Assembly (NCBI GenBank): GCA_001321835.1
Contig: JPUR01000185.1
Coordinates: 1 to 15,145 of the forward strand
Length of the DNA: 15,145 nt
Direction: 5' to 3'
Source of the DNA: Marinosulfonomonas sp. PRT-SC04
GTDB lineage: Bacteria > Pseudomonadota > Alphaproteobacteria > Rhodobacterales > Rhodobacteraceae
The stretch's first letter is position 1. Each line of letters begins with the position of its first letter. Positions 1 to 7,109 of the stretch are shown one piece after another. The position numbers and the translations under genes are program-made. The notes under the pieces are model-generated. The model had not been told where the DNA came from and made no database searches. It worked only from the letters and a program-made list of their open reading frames with translations.

Positions 1-48
1 CTCAGCACGCTGTTCGGCTGAGTAATAAATACGGCGGCGATACTTCAT
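1..48 (-). CDS. IS30-family transposase, N-terminal fragment cut by window edge
   Basis: Reading the minus strand from position 48 gives MKYRRRIYYSAEQRAE, open to the window edge. This resembles the beginning of IS30-family transposases common in Rhodobacterales, which catalyse copy-out/paste-in movement of the element. Only 16 codons are visible, so the DDE catalytic domain cannot be checked. The reading is supported by a sequence at 82-107 that resembles the IS30 terminal inverted repeat. Family assignment rests on a short N-terminal match from memory. Confidence 0.7.
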   Translation of the reverse strand, partial: MKYRRRIYYSAEQRAE

Positions 49-107
49 TTTGAACACTCCATCTTTTCCTAAAGATTAAAGTGTTGCGTCCACCTGTTGA
101 AACCACC
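1..107 (-). mobile_element. Right-hand end of an IS30-family insertion sequence
   Basis: The element is entered from its transposase-start end. Read on the minus strand, 107-82 is GGTGGTTTCAACAGG followed by TGGACGCAACA. This aligns loosely with the terminal repeat of IS30 itself, as I remember it, sharing TTCAA, GG and the CGCAACA block. Outside the boundary lies what looks like the first codons of an ABC ATPase gene, consistent with an insertion into that gene. The exact boundary, placed near 107, and any target-site duplication cannot be fixed without the other end of the element. Confidence 0.5.
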
Positions 108-108
108 G

Positions 109-147
109 CCCATATCGGTGCGTCAGGGCCTCAATTTTCAAATCCAT
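109..147 (-). pseudogene. ABC transporter ATPase, 5' remnant truncated by IS30-family insertion
   Basis: Downstream of the substrate-binding-protein gene the minus strand has an ATG at 147-145 and reads MDLKIEALTHRYG before it runs into the putative IS end. That pattern (short beta strand, then a THRYG or SHxYG motif) is how ATPase subunits of nitrate/sulfonate/taurine-type ABC importers typically begin, just ahead of their Walker A motif. The position, directly after the binding-protein gene, is also typical. No clear Shine-Dalgarno is seen. Only about 13 codons survive here, so the call is an inference from a short motif plus context. Confidence 0.4.
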
Positions 148-157
148 CAGGGTGTTC

Positions 158-177
158 GGGGGCCAAATCCGGCCCCC
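158..177 (-). promoter_or_regulatory. Hairpin after the substrate-binding protein gene
   Basis: GGGGGCC and GGCCCCC form a perfect 7-bp stem around a six-base loop, 7 nt past the stop codon of the binding-protein gene. No T-tract follows on the minus strand, so it is not a standard terminator. Stem-loops between the binding-protein gene and the rest of an ABC operon often stabilise the upstream message, and that is the likely role here. Confidence 0.45.
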
Positions 178-183
178 ATCCGT

Positions 184-1201
184 TTACATCATGTTGTCGA
201 CATAGCTGTCGTCAACCAGTGTTTCATAGGTGATGCTGTCTTTGACCATGCCCTCGGATTTGAACCAGTTCAGCTGATCTTTAACCGAAGCCGCATTCAA
301 AGCAGCGCCCGCATTGATCCGCATCGCGTCATTGCGAATGGATTTTTCAGCCTTCTCAATTGGCTTGTCTGCGTAGACATATTTATGCACCAGATTAACC
401 ATGTCCATCGCCGCTTCATCGCCAGCAGATTTATCAACCAATGCCGCGTTGAAATCAGCAGCACCCTTGGCAAATGCCCGCAAGAAGGCTTCGGTTTTGG
501 CGCGCTCATTGGCGGCCGCTTTGGCCGAAGTGAACACAGTGGTAACCTGATAATTTGGAATGTAATCAGACACTTTGCCGATGATGCTTAACAGCACCGG
601 CCCCGGCCAAGCCTTTGGCAATATGCGGCACAATTGACCACGCATCAATCTGGCCAGATTTCAGCGCACCGATCACTGCACCAACCTTATTCAGAGGTTT
701 GAACTTCATCGAAATTCCCTCTTTGGCGGCGATTTGAGCGCCCATATAATGGAATGATGAACCGGCTTGGGTGATGCCAAAAGACTTGCCATCCAGCTTG
801 CTTGGGTCGGTCAAACCGGCCTCGAATGCGGCGTTGCTGGCGAGGATCAGCTGGCCATCGATGCCGTCTTCCTCGGACAAAGCCCCACCGATCACTTTGG
901 CAGCGCCTTTTTCGGCCAGCGATACCAAACCACCGGAAATCGCGGTGACCGCGTAATCCACATCTTCGGAGGCAATCGCCACCGCCATCGGCTGAGCCGC
1001 TTGGAAGAATTTAAACTCGACATCCAGACCTTCGGCGGCAAAGTAGCCGCGCTCAAACGCCACAAAACTGGCGGCGTGACTGGTGAAGCGCAGCGCGCCG
1101 ACCTTCAGTTTGGTGCTGGCAAAGGCCGGCGCCGCCATCATTGGGGCCGCGATCGCAGCCCCCATCAGTGCCAGCGATTGGCAGCGTGAAAAATTAGTCA
1201 T
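184..1201 (-). pseudogene. ABC importer periplasmic substrate-binding protein (NMT1/SsuA-TauA type), frameshifted
   Basis: The product would be the periplasmic binding protein of an ABC importer for a small organic compound such as a sulfonate, nitrate-like anion or pyrimidine; the substrate cannot be told. Two overlapping frames make up the gene. The 5' frame (1201 down to 566) has a signal peptide ending in APAFA and the start of a periplasmic binding fold, including LKVGALRFTSHAA and SGQIDAWSIVPHI. The 3' frame (stop at 184) continues with IIGKVSDYIPNYQVTTVF to NMM. Removing one base near 586-587 would join them as AVK-IIGKVS, so a single-base insertion is the simplest cause. The combined length of about 337 residues fits the family. 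A good Shine-Dalgarno (AAGGGAG) lies 8 nt before the ATG at 1201. The partner ATPase gene downstream appears cut by an IS, which argues for real decay rather than a sequencing error. Confidence 0.75.
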
Positions 1202-1264
1202 TGTTCATGCTCCCTTAACAATTTATTAAATTCTTATGGATCTGCGGCGCGTTATGTCAATGCA

Positions 1265-1279
1265 AACAGCGCCGCTGTT
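1265..1279 (-). terminator. Small hairpin just past lipA stop, weak terminator candidate
   Basis: AACAGC-GCC-GCTGTT forms a 6-bp stem with a three-base loop, one base after the lipA stop codon. On the minus strand only TTTG follows, so termination would be weak. It lies between lipA and the binding-protein gene, which run in the same direction. Confidence 0.25.
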
Positions 1280-1280
1280 C

Positions 1281-2234
1281 TTATGCTTGGCCAAGTTTTT
1301 TCAAACGCGCCGCCCGCAGCTGGGCGAAATCATCGCCAGCGTGATAGCTGGAGCGGGTCAATGGCGTGGCAGAAACCATCAAAAATCCTTTGCCATAAGC
1401 GGCTTTTTCATAGGATTTAAACTCGTCCGGTGTGACAAACCGTTCCACCGCGTGGTGTTTTGGCGTTGGCTGCAAATACTGGCCAATGGTCAGAAAATCC
1501 ACATCCGCCGCCCGCATGTCGTCCATCACTTGGCGCACGGCCAACTCATTTTCACCCAATCCGACCATGATGCCGGATTTGGTAAACATGCTCGGGTCCA
1601 GCTCTTTTACCCGTTGCAACAGGCGCAAGGAATGGAAATACCGCGCCCCTGCCCGCACTTCGGGATACAGCCCCGGTACGGTTTCAAGGTTGTGATTGAA
1701 CACATCAGGTTTGGCTTTGACCACAATTTCCAGCACCTCAGGTGCACATTTCAGAAAATCCGGGGTCAGAATTTCAATAGTGGTATCAGGAGCTTGACGG
1801 CGAATGGCGCGAATGGTTTGGGCAAAATGTTCTGCCCCGCCATCTTCAATATCATCGCGATCAACCGAGGTGATCACCACATGTTTCAAGCCCAATTTTT
1901 TAACCGCGTCCGCAACGCGACCTGGCTCGAACACATCCAACCCTTCAGGCGGTTTACCGGTGGCGATGTTACAAAAACTACAGGACCGCGTGCAGACTTC
2001 GCCCATGATCATCATGGTGGCGTGGCCCTGATTCCAACATTCGCCCACATTCGGGCAGCCCGCTTCTTCGCAAACCGTGACCAGCCCATGCTCGCGCATA
2101 ATCTTGCGCGTTTTGGCATAACCAGCCCCACCGGGCGCCTTCACCCTGATCCAGCTGGGTTTTTTCGGCTGTGCATTGTCCGGTTTACGGGCTTTTTCCG
2201 GATGGCGCTGTTCTGGAATTTTGAGGTCTCGCAT
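1281..2234 (-). CDS. lipA: Lipoyl synthase LipA
   Basis: LipA is the radical SAM enzyme that inserts two sulfur atoms into the octanoyl chain carried on lipoyl domains of 2-oxoacid dehydrogenases and the glycine cleavage H protein. Both iron-sulfur cluster motifs are present. [12 protein letters not shown] supplies Cys55, Cys60 and Cys66 for the auxiliary cluster, which is sacrificed as sulfur donor. CTRSCSFC supplies Cys81, Cys85 and Cys88 for the radical SAM cluster. The C-terminal RSSYHAG motif, whose serine ligates the auxiliary cluster, is intact. The frame stays open 20 codons further upstream, but [11 protein letters not shown] is the usual family start and has AGGGG 8 nt before it, giving 317 residues, the normal length. 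It diverges from aqpZ across about 115 bp. lipB is not in view. Confidence 0.97.
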   Translation of the reverse strand: MRDLKIPEQRHPEKARKPDNAQPKKPSWIRVKAPGGAGYAKTRKIMREHGLVTVCEEAGCPNVGECWNQGHATMMIMGEVCTRSCSFCNIATGKPPEGLDVFEPGRVADAVKKLGLKHVVITSVDRDDIEDGGAEHFAQTIRAIRRQAPDTTIEILTPDFLKCAPEVLEIVVKAKPDVFNHNLETVPGLYPEVRAGARYFHSLRLLQRVKELDPSMFTKSGIMVGLGENELAVRQVMDDMRAADVDFLTIGQYLQPTPKHHAVERFVTPDEFKSYEKAAYGKGFLMVSATPLTRSSYHAGDDFAQLRAARLKKLGQA

Positions 2235-2349
2235 CAGATATTCCCCTAATTTCTCATCAGTAAAGGCGGTATGCAGTGGCGTACCAACACGCAATTTACA
2301 GGCGCATCGGTAATATGACTAGTAACAAATTTACGAGGGAGTTCAACCA

Positions 2350-3033
2350 ATGAAAAAGATGATCGCAGAAGCGTTCGGCACATTCATATTGGTGTTTTTT
2401 GGGGTCGGATCGGCCGTTTTAATGGGGGATCAAATCGGAATGTTAGGCATTTCGCTGGCCTTTGGCCTCTCGATTGTGGCCGCGGCCTATTCAATAGGTG
2501 CGATTTCAGGCGCACATCTAAACCCTGCCGTGTCACTGGGCATGGTCACATCAGGGCGGATGACACTGGCTGAGTTTGGCCAATATTTCATCGCTCAAAT
2601 CGGCGGTGCCAGCGTTGCTGCGCTGGTTGTCATGCTGATCGCCACCGGCAAGGCCGACTATTCGGTTGCTGAAAACGGGTTGGGCCAAAACGGCTTTGGC
2701 GCCGGTTATCTGGGCGAATATTCCCTAACGGCCGCGCTGATTTTCGAATTGGTGGCGACGTTTACCTTTGTCACGGTGATTCTGGGCGCAACCCAAGACG
2801 GCGCACCGGCCATGATGGCCGGTTTGGCAATCGGTTTGACGCTGGTGGGTATCCATTTGGTCGGAATCAATGTCACCGGTGTTTCGGTCAATCCAGCGCG
2901 CTCCTTCGGTCCGGCCATATTCGTCGGCGGCAAGGCGATCGCTGATCTATGGCTGTTTTTCGCCGCCCCATTAATCGGTGGTGCGCTGGCCGGATTTGTC
3001 TTTAAGGCAGGGCTGACACGGGCTGCTGACTAA
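2350..3033 (+). CDS. aqpZ: Aquaporin Z, water channel
   Basis: This inner-membrane channel lets water cross during osmotic change. The 227 residues form the usual six-helix plus two half-helix aquaporin fold. Both pore motifs are present: HLNPAVS (NPA at 58-60) and SVNPARS (NPA at 181-183). By alignment to E. coli AqpZ from memory, the selectivity filter is Phe38, His169, Thr176 and Arg184. That set marks a strict water channel rather than a glycerol facilitator. A GAGGGAG Shine-Dalgarno lies about 10 nt before the ATG. The gene stands alone between divergent lipA and a strong terminator. Length and motifs are complete, so I expect it to be functional. Confidence 0.95.
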   Translation: MKKMIAEAFGTFILVFFGVGSAVLMGDQIGMLGISLAFGLSIVAAAYSIGAISGAHLNPAVSLGMVTSGRMTLAEFGQYFIAQIGGASVAALVVMLIATGKADYSVAENGLGQNGFGAGYLGEYSLTAALIFELVATFTFVTVILGATQDGAPAMMAGLAIGLTLVGIHLVGINVTGVSVNPARSFGPAIFVGGKAIADLWLFFAAPLIGGALAGFVFKAGLTRAAD

Positions 3034-3052
3034 GAAAACCGGCTATAAAATC

Positions 3053-3084
3053 AAAGGGGGCGGCTGGAAACAGCGGCCCTTTTT
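3053..3084 (+). terminator. Intrinsic terminator after aqpZ
   Basis: AAAGGGGGCGGCTG pairs with CAGCGGCCCTTTTT around a GAAA tetraloop, with one G-G mismatch, and the 3' arm ends in a T-run. It starts 20 nt after the aqpZ stop. Confidence 0.85.
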
Positions 3085-3180
3085 GCCGTTTGGTTGATAT
3101 TCATGTTTGATCCCATTTTAGAATCATAATAGGTTTGCGACAATATATTCGACCAAAACAGTCAAATTAAGGAACATGTT

Positions 3181-3714
3181 ATGAAAACTGGTGTAACCCT
3201 GCCCAAAATCACCTTTCACACCCGCGTGCGCGACGAGAGCATCGGCGGTGACAACCCGTTCAAATGGGAAGATAAAACCACCGATGATTACTTCAAAGGC
3301 AAACGCGTTGTGCTGTTCGCGCTGCCCGGTGCCTTTACCCCGACCTGCTCCACCTATCAGCTGCCAGGCTATGAGAACGGTTTTGCCGATTTTCAGGCCC
3401 AAGGCATTGATGAAATCTATTGTCTGGCTGTGAACGACACCTTTGTGATGAACAAATGGGCGCGTGACCAAGACATCAAAAACATCAAAGTGATCCCAGA
3501 TGGCGCTGGCGAATTTACCCGCCAAATGGGCATGCTGGTTGATAAATCCAACATCGGATTTGGCCTGCGCACATGGCGTTACGCCGCTGTGATCAAGGAT
3601 GGTGTGGTTGAAGCATGGTTTGAAGAGCCTGGCCGCGAAGACAACCACGGTGCCGATCCTTATGGCAAATCAGCACCTGAAACCGTGATGGCATGGCTTA
3701 AAGCCAACGCCTGA
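3181..3714 (+). CDS. Peroxiredoxin, Prx5 family
   Basis: A soluble thiol peroxidase that reduces hydrogen peroxide and organic peroxides, with electrons from glutathione/glutaredoxin or thioredoxin. The active-site segment LPGAFTPTCS carries the peroxidatic Cys56. The following LPGYE and the YCLAVNDTFVMNKWA segment, with a second cysteine at residue 81, are typical of proteobacterial Prx5 proteins. The usual histidine shortly after the active-site cysteine (SxxH) is Gln60 here (STYQLPG). Length of 177 residues is slightly above the common 160, mainly because of the last 20 residues. AAGGA lies about 7 nt before the ATG. No complete OxyR-type repeat was found upstream. No redoxin partner is fused, so the reductant is not known. 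Confidence 0.93.
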   Translation: MKTGVTLPKITFHTRVRDESIGGDNPFKWEDKTTDDYFKGKRVVLFALPGAFTPTCSTYQLPGYENGFADFQAQGIDEIYCLAVNDTFVMNKWARDQDIKNIKVIPDGAGEFTRQMGMLVDKSNIGFGLRTWRYAAVIKDGVVEAWFEEPGREDNHGADPYGKSAPETVMAWLKANA

Positions 3715-3732
3715 TTCGAGTATCCGATCAAC

Positions 3733-3765
3733 GAAAAGGCCCGCCGAGATTTGGCGGGCCTTTTC
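3733..3765. terminator. Bidirectional intrinsic terminator between peroxiredoxin and gafA-like gene
   Basis: GAAAAGGCCCGCC and GGCGGGCCTTTTC form a perfect 13-bp stem with a seven-base loop. The T-run on the right serves the peroxiredoxin and the A-run on the left, read on the other strand, can serve the convergent gafA-like gene. Confidence 0.9.
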
Positions 3766-3784
3766 TGTTAATGTTCTGTTAATG
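3763..3784. repeat. Perfect 11-bp tandem duplication
   Basis: TTCTGTTAATG occurs twice in direct succession (3763-3773 and 3774-3784). The first copy starts inside the T-tract of the terminator. It is probably a slippage duplication between convergent genes; no function is evident. Confidence 0.8.
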
Positions 3785-3793
3785 AAGTATAAA

Positions 3794-4240
3794 TTAGCCA
3801 ATCATCCGCCCATGTGGGCCATATTTATCATCGTAATGCTGCTTCAGGCGCTGCAAAGCAATCCGCAGCACGATCTTACCTGAACGCGCCGACCAGCCCA
3901 TGCGACGCTCGGCAACTTCCATACCTTCAAGGTAGCAGCAACAGCGCAACACCACATCGCCAAGCCCAGGCCCCAGATCGCGCAGCGCCTCTGACACCCG
4001 ATCCCGCGCCCCGGTTGGCCCATCGCCAACCCCGCTGTCATTGGCAAAACCACCCCCCGAGCCACCTGTTAAAAACCGTTCCCAGTTTTGCGCCACCCGT
4101 GGGCCCATTTGCGCCAACTCAAAATCTTCACGCAGCCGCTCCCCCGCAGCAACCAGCCCGTCGCTCAAAAAACGTTTGCCATTTTTATCCTTGCGCCGCG
4201 CCAACGTCGCCAAGGGCGATTCTGCCACATTATAGCGCAC
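3794..4240 (-). CDS. GafA-like GTA activator, C-terminal DUF6456 part (GafZ-like), in a separate frame
   Basis: The 148 residues starting RYNVAESPLATLARRKD, continuing through GERLREDFELAQMGPRV and ending with GWSARSGKIVLRIALQRL look like a complete DUF6456 domain. In Rhodobacterales this domain normally forms the C-terminal part of a protein of about 370 residues whose N-terminal part is encoded just upstream in another frame. I recall DUF6456 as the C-terminal half of GafA, the direct activator of GTA genes in Rhodobacter capsulatus, and of the separate protein GafZ in Caulobacter. The frame opens with GTG at 4240, and GAGGG lies 9 nt before it, so independent translation or reinitiation is possible. 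It overlaps the upstream frame by 76 nt. Either the gene is frameshifted in the CG-rich run at 4241-4254, or the two halves are made as separate proteins. Confidence 0.75.
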   Translation of the reverse strand: MRYNVAESPLATLARRKDKNGKRFLSDGLVAAGERLREDFELAQMGPRVAQNWERFLTGGSGGGFANDSGVGDGPTGARDRVSEALRDLGPGLGDVVLRCCCYLEGMEVAERRMGWSARSGKIVLRIALQRLKQHYDDKYGPHGRMIG

Positions 4241-4908
4241 CGCGCGCCGCCCTCAGAAACGTTCTTCTCTTCCCAGATCCTGTGCTGCTCGCCAAACGGA
4301 TTTTGGGCATCCGCAACACCGCCATTTTCTGTCTCGGCCAGTAATCGTTTCAGGGCCGAACGTCCGGCTGTGGTGATGCCATATCTTGAGATACGCCCTT
4401 GTTTTACACAGGTAATCCAATCTTTCAGCGCCATCGCTTGGGCCACTTGCCGGTCGACGACAGCGGTGCGGGTGGTTTCACCGCTTGGTAAATCACGCAC
4501 CACCACTGCCTTTTCCATTTCCGGCGCAATGGCCAACACCGCCCCAGTTTTGCACAGGCGGCGCAAGATACGGCGGGCCTCGCGGTTCAGGGTTGCATCG
4601 TCTGTTTTCAATTCCAAATGTCGGATTGGTGCGCTCATTGCAGGCGTCTCCTTGGTTGTTCGTGTCGATTTTTCTGAAAAGTGCTGATGCCCAAGTACCC
4701 GCAGTGCTTCATCAACCAACGGATCGTCGCGCCGGTTTTCATAACGCCTAATCTGGCGCAAAATTGTCGAAGCATGGCATCCAGCATCGCGTGCAACTGC
4801 ACGGATTGAAATGCCCTGTTTGGTGTGTTGCAAATAACGTTGCGCCGCTTTCGGAACCCATTCCGGGATCATGCCCACATCGATTATTCGCGGTGTCTGC
4901 GCCCCCAT
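4165..4908 (-). CDS. GafA-like GTA activator, N-terminal helix-turn-helix part (GafY-like), frameshifted before DUF6456
   Basis: The protein starts at the ATG at 4908, chosen because AAGGAGAG lies directly upstream; the frame is open 30 codons further, but that part looks non-coding. A helix-turn-helix region occupies about residues 33-55 (ISIRAVARDAGCHASTILRQ), preceded by the conserved VPKAAQRYL. The middle part (RRILRRLCKTGAVLAIAPEM, DWITCVKQGRISRYGIT) resembles the central region of Rhodobacterales HTH-DUF6456 proteins. After about residue 220 the frame reads RCAIMWQNRPWRRW, which is the out-of-frame version of the DUF6456 start, so the last 25 residues are probably not native. The intact homologue would run 4908 to 3794. 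A CtrA-like site lies 54 bp upstream. Identification as GafA or GafY is from memory of the family. Confidence 0.7.
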   Translation of the reverse strand: MGAQTPRIIDVGMIPEWVPKAAQRYLQHTKQGISIRAVARDAGCHASTILRQIRRYENRRDDPLVDEALRVLGHQHFSEKSTRTTKETPAMSAPIRHLELKTDDATLNREARRILRRLCKTGAVLAIAPEMEKAVVVRDLPSGETTRTAVVDRQVAQAMALKDWITCVKQGRISRYGITTAGRSALKRLLAETENGGVADAQNPFGEQHRIWEEKNVSEGGARCAIMWQNRPWRRWRGARIKMANVF

Positions 4909-4960
4909 AAAACTCTCCTTTGCGTTGCACCAATATCTGCCGGTAGCTTTGGCTACGAGT

Positions 4961-4986
4961 GTTACGTGATGGTTAACGAACGTAAC
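4961..4986. promoter_or_regulatory. Candidate CtrA site within an inverted repeat, gafA-like promoter region
   Basis: TTAC-GTGATGG-TTAA at 4962-4976 matches the CtrA box TTAA-N7-TTAA at seven of eight positions; read on the minus strand it is TTAA-CCATCAC-GTAA. It sits in an inverted repeat, GTTACG (4961-4966) and CGTAAC (4981-4986), that could also bind a dimeric repressor. The site is 54 bp before the gafA-like start and about 135 bp before the divergent small gene. CtrA is known to control gafA in R. capsulatus; binding here is inferred. Confidence 0.5.
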
Positions 4987-5110
4987 GATCCCTAGCATTA
5001 ACGCTAATATATAAACCTTTCTGAAAGGTGCGTTCGGACATTGGCAACAATGCGCAACACACGTCTAGATTGCGTAAATATGGTGGCAATTACACCAAGG
5101 AGCTATACCA

Positions 5111-5404
5111 ATGACTGACCTGATGAGCATGCTAAAGACCCTGTACCGACCCCGCCTATTGATCCGCGCCGCCCGTTTCGGGATGACAGATTACAGCCGC
5201 AAGCGGGATCTACAAAAGCTTCTGCGCTCGACAGCGATGCCATCCCCAGCACAGGCAGTGGCAAAACTGATGGCCGAGGAGACTTTTTTGGAGGATAAAC
5301 GCATAACGGGCGACGCCACTTACAGCATCACCCGTCACGTTTTGGTCTTGATTGCATTGATGGGCGAAGTCCGCTTAATGCAGGCCTGCGCCAAACCGTC
5401 CTAG
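5111..5404 (+). CDS. Small DUF6477-like protein, divergent from gafA-like gene
   Basis: A 97-residue soluble protein starting MTDLMSMLKTLYRPRLLIRA, with the conserved-looking segments ARFGMTDYSRKRDLQKLL, GDATYSITRHV and LIALMGEVRL. I recognise this as the DUF6477 type, found in Rhodobacterales, often beside the HTH-DUF6456 gene; no biochemical function is known to me. It is basic at the N-terminus and predicted mostly helical. AAGGAG lies 8 nt before the ATG. The 3' end is only 9 bp from the end of the convergent methyltransferase gene, with no terminator between. R. capsulatus gafA also has a small neighbouring gene, and this may be its counterpart, but I cannot align them here. Confidence 0.75.
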   Translation: MTDLMSMLKTLYRPRLLIRAARFGMTDYSRKRDLQKLLRSTAMPSPAQAVAKLMAEETFLEDKRITGDATYSITRHVLVLIALMGEVRLMQACAKPS

Positions 5405-5413
5405 CGGCGTGTT

Positions 5414-6958
5414 TTAGACCAATGAATCCGGCATCGAGGCTTTTTTAGCCTTGATGTATTCATCCAAAGCCGCAGCAATTGCTGGGTCTAAGGCGGGTTG
5501 CTGATAATCGTTCAACAATTTTGTAACCCGTTTTTTGGCCAAGGCTTGAGTGTCTTGCGCGCCTTCTTCATCCCAAGTTTCAAATGGCTTATAATCCAGC
5601 AGATCAGTGCGCCAGAACGCCTCTTTGAAATTTTCTTGGGTGTGTTCACAGCCCAGAAAATGCCCGCCCGGCCCGACTTCACGAATGGCATCCATCGCTT
5701 GGGCGTTTTCATCATTGGCAACCCCAGCGGCCAGCCGATGCAAAATTCCCAGCTGATCTGCATCCATGACAAACTTCTCGAAACTGGCCACCAGCCCGCC
5801 TTCGAGCCAACCACAAGCGTGTAACATAAAGTTAACCCCGCCAAACAAAGCCGCAGTATGAGTGTGGGCGGTTTCATACGCAGCCTGCGCATCTGGCAGT
5901 TTTGAGCCACAAAGCCCGCCTCCAGACCTAAACGGAAGGTTAAGGCGACGTGCCAACTGCCCTGCTCCGTTAAGGATTTGTGTAGCTTCTGGCGTGCCAA
6001 AGGTAGGTGCGCCCGAATTCATATCAATTGAAGTCACAAAACAGCCAAAAATCACCGGCGCACCGGGCCGCAGCAACTGATTATAGGCAATACCGGCCAA
6101 AACTTCGGCCAAAACTTGGGTCAGGGTACCGACCACAGACACCGGTGACATCGCGCCGCCAACAATGAAGGGCGACAGGATGCAAGCCTGATTGTTGCGC
6201 GCGTAAATTTCCATCGCGCCCATCATGATCGAATCAAAGGTCAGCGGTGAATTCACATTGATCAGCGAGGTCATCACTGTGTTGTCTTGAACGAACTGTT
6301 TGCCGAACAGGATTTCGCACATTTCGATCGAATCTTGTGCGCGGCTTGGCTCGGTCACCGACCCCATGAACGGTTTGTCAGAATAAACCATATGCGCGTG
6401 CAACATATCCAAATGCCGCTTGTTGACCGGCACATCCGTTGGCTCGCAAACCGTGCCACCAGAATGGTGCAGATATTTCGACATATAACCAAGTTTCACG
6501 AATTTGATGAAATCATTCATCGTTGCATAGCGACGGCCACCATCGGCATCGCGCACAAACGGCGGGCCATAAACCGGCGCCAACACCAGAGTATCGCCAC
6601 CAATTTCAACGTTCCGCTCGGGATTCCGGGCATGTTGGGTGAATTTAGCAGGCGCAGTTTTGCACAATTCGCGCGCCATTCCCCGAGGAATGTAAACCCG
6701 CTCGCCATCAACCTTTGCCCCGGCTTTACGCCAGATTTCAAGTGCTTCAGGGTTGTCGACAAAATTAACACCGATCTCTTCCAGCACGGTTTCAGCATTG
6801 CGCTCGATGATCTCAAGCGTGGCCTCGTCCATCATTTCATAATTGGGGATTTTTCGCTCGATATATTTAACAGTCTCGATCACCACGGCTGTGCGTTCTG
6901 CTCGCCGAGCCGCTCCGCCGCCGCCGCGCGTGCGCCGTTTTGTCTGTTTTTCTGCCAT
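5414..6958 (-). CDS. Trimethylamine methyltransferase family protein (MttB-like, non-pyrrolysine)
   Basis: Members of the MttB superfamily transfer a methyl group from a quaternary or tertiary amine to a corrinoid protein. Methanogen MttB contains pyrrolysine at an in-frame TAG, whereas this 514-residue frame has none. That places it with non-pyrrolysine homologues such as the glycine betaine methyltransferase MtgB. Marine roseobacters often carry several of these. Recognisable parts are the basic N-terminal tail ([16 protein letters not shown]), the TIM-barrel segments [18 protein letters not shown] and [14 protein letters not shown], and the C-terminal [12 protein letters not shown]. The start at 6958 has AGGGA 8 nt upstream; the frame is open 36 codons further but reads poorly there. 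No corrinoid protein or reactivase gene lies beside it, so substrate and partner are unknown. Glycine betaine or a related osmolyte is a guess. Confidence 0.9.
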   Translation of the reverse strand: MAEKQTKRRTRGGGGAARRAERTAVVIETVKYIERKIPNYEMMDEATLEIIERNAETVLEEIGVNFVDNPEALEIWRKAGAKVDGERVYIPRGMARELCKTAPAKFTQHARNPERNVEIGGDTLVLAPVYGPPFVRDADGGRRYATMNDFIKFVKLGYMSKYLHHSGGTVCEPTDVPVNKRHLDMLHAHMVYSDKPFMGSVTEPSRAQDSIEMCEILFGKQFVQDNTVMTSLINVNSPLTFDSIMMGAMEIYARNNQACILSPFIVGGAMSPVSVVGTLTQVLAEVLAGIAYNQLLRPGAPVIFGCFVTSIDMNSGAPTFGTPEATQILNGAGQLARRLNLPFRSGGGLCGSKLPDAQAAYETAHTHTAALFGGVNFMLHACGWLEGGLVASFEKFVMDADQLGILHRLAAGVANDENAQAMDAIREVGPGGHFLGCEHTQENFKEAFWRTDLLDYKPFETWDEEGAQDTQALAKKRVTKLLNDYQQPALDPAIAAALDEYIKAKKASMPDSLV

Positions 6959-6989
6959 GACCCGATTCCCTGAAACTGCTATTATTGAT

Positions 6990-7009
6990 GTAATGTTTGT
7001 CCACATTAC
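6990..7009. promoter_or_regulatory. Inverted repeat, candidate operator between mttB-like gene and guaA
   Basis: GTAATGT (6990-6996) and ACATTAC (7003-7009) form a perfect 7-bp dyad with a six-base spacer. It lies about 30 bp before the methyltransferase start and 100 bp before guaA. The layout suits a dimeric regulator; the factor is unknown. Confidence 0.4.
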
Positions 7010-7109
7010 GCCAAATCGCAGCAAGATCAGGCGCAAAATCCGGCCATTCAGGGGGGAAAGCGACATGCGCCCGCTTGATCATTGCTCAAGCACCGCCTAT
7101 TGCCAGATT

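Noticed and set aside
1236..2249. Long plus-strand open frame of 337 codons over lipA
   Set aside because: It is the antisense shadow of lipA, which has intact cluster motifs, the family start and a ribosome binding site.
3085..3180. OxyR-type site ahead of the peroxiredoxin
   Set aside because: Fragments such as ATAG occur, but the spaced ATAG/CTAT series is not complete.
4160..4240. Programmed ribosomal frameshift in the gafA-like gene
   Set aside because: No slippery heptamer or clear downstream structure is seen at the crossover; indel or reinitiation is simpler.
4088..4687. Plus-strand frames over the gafA-like gene
   Set aside because: No family features; the minus strand carries the conserved DUF6456 and helix-turn-helix parts, so these frames arise from the antisense.
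6287..6973. Plus-strand open frame of 228 codons inside the methyltransferase gene
   Set aside because: Shadow of a well-supported minus-strand gene; the product is histidine-rich with no recognisable domain and no ribosome binding site.
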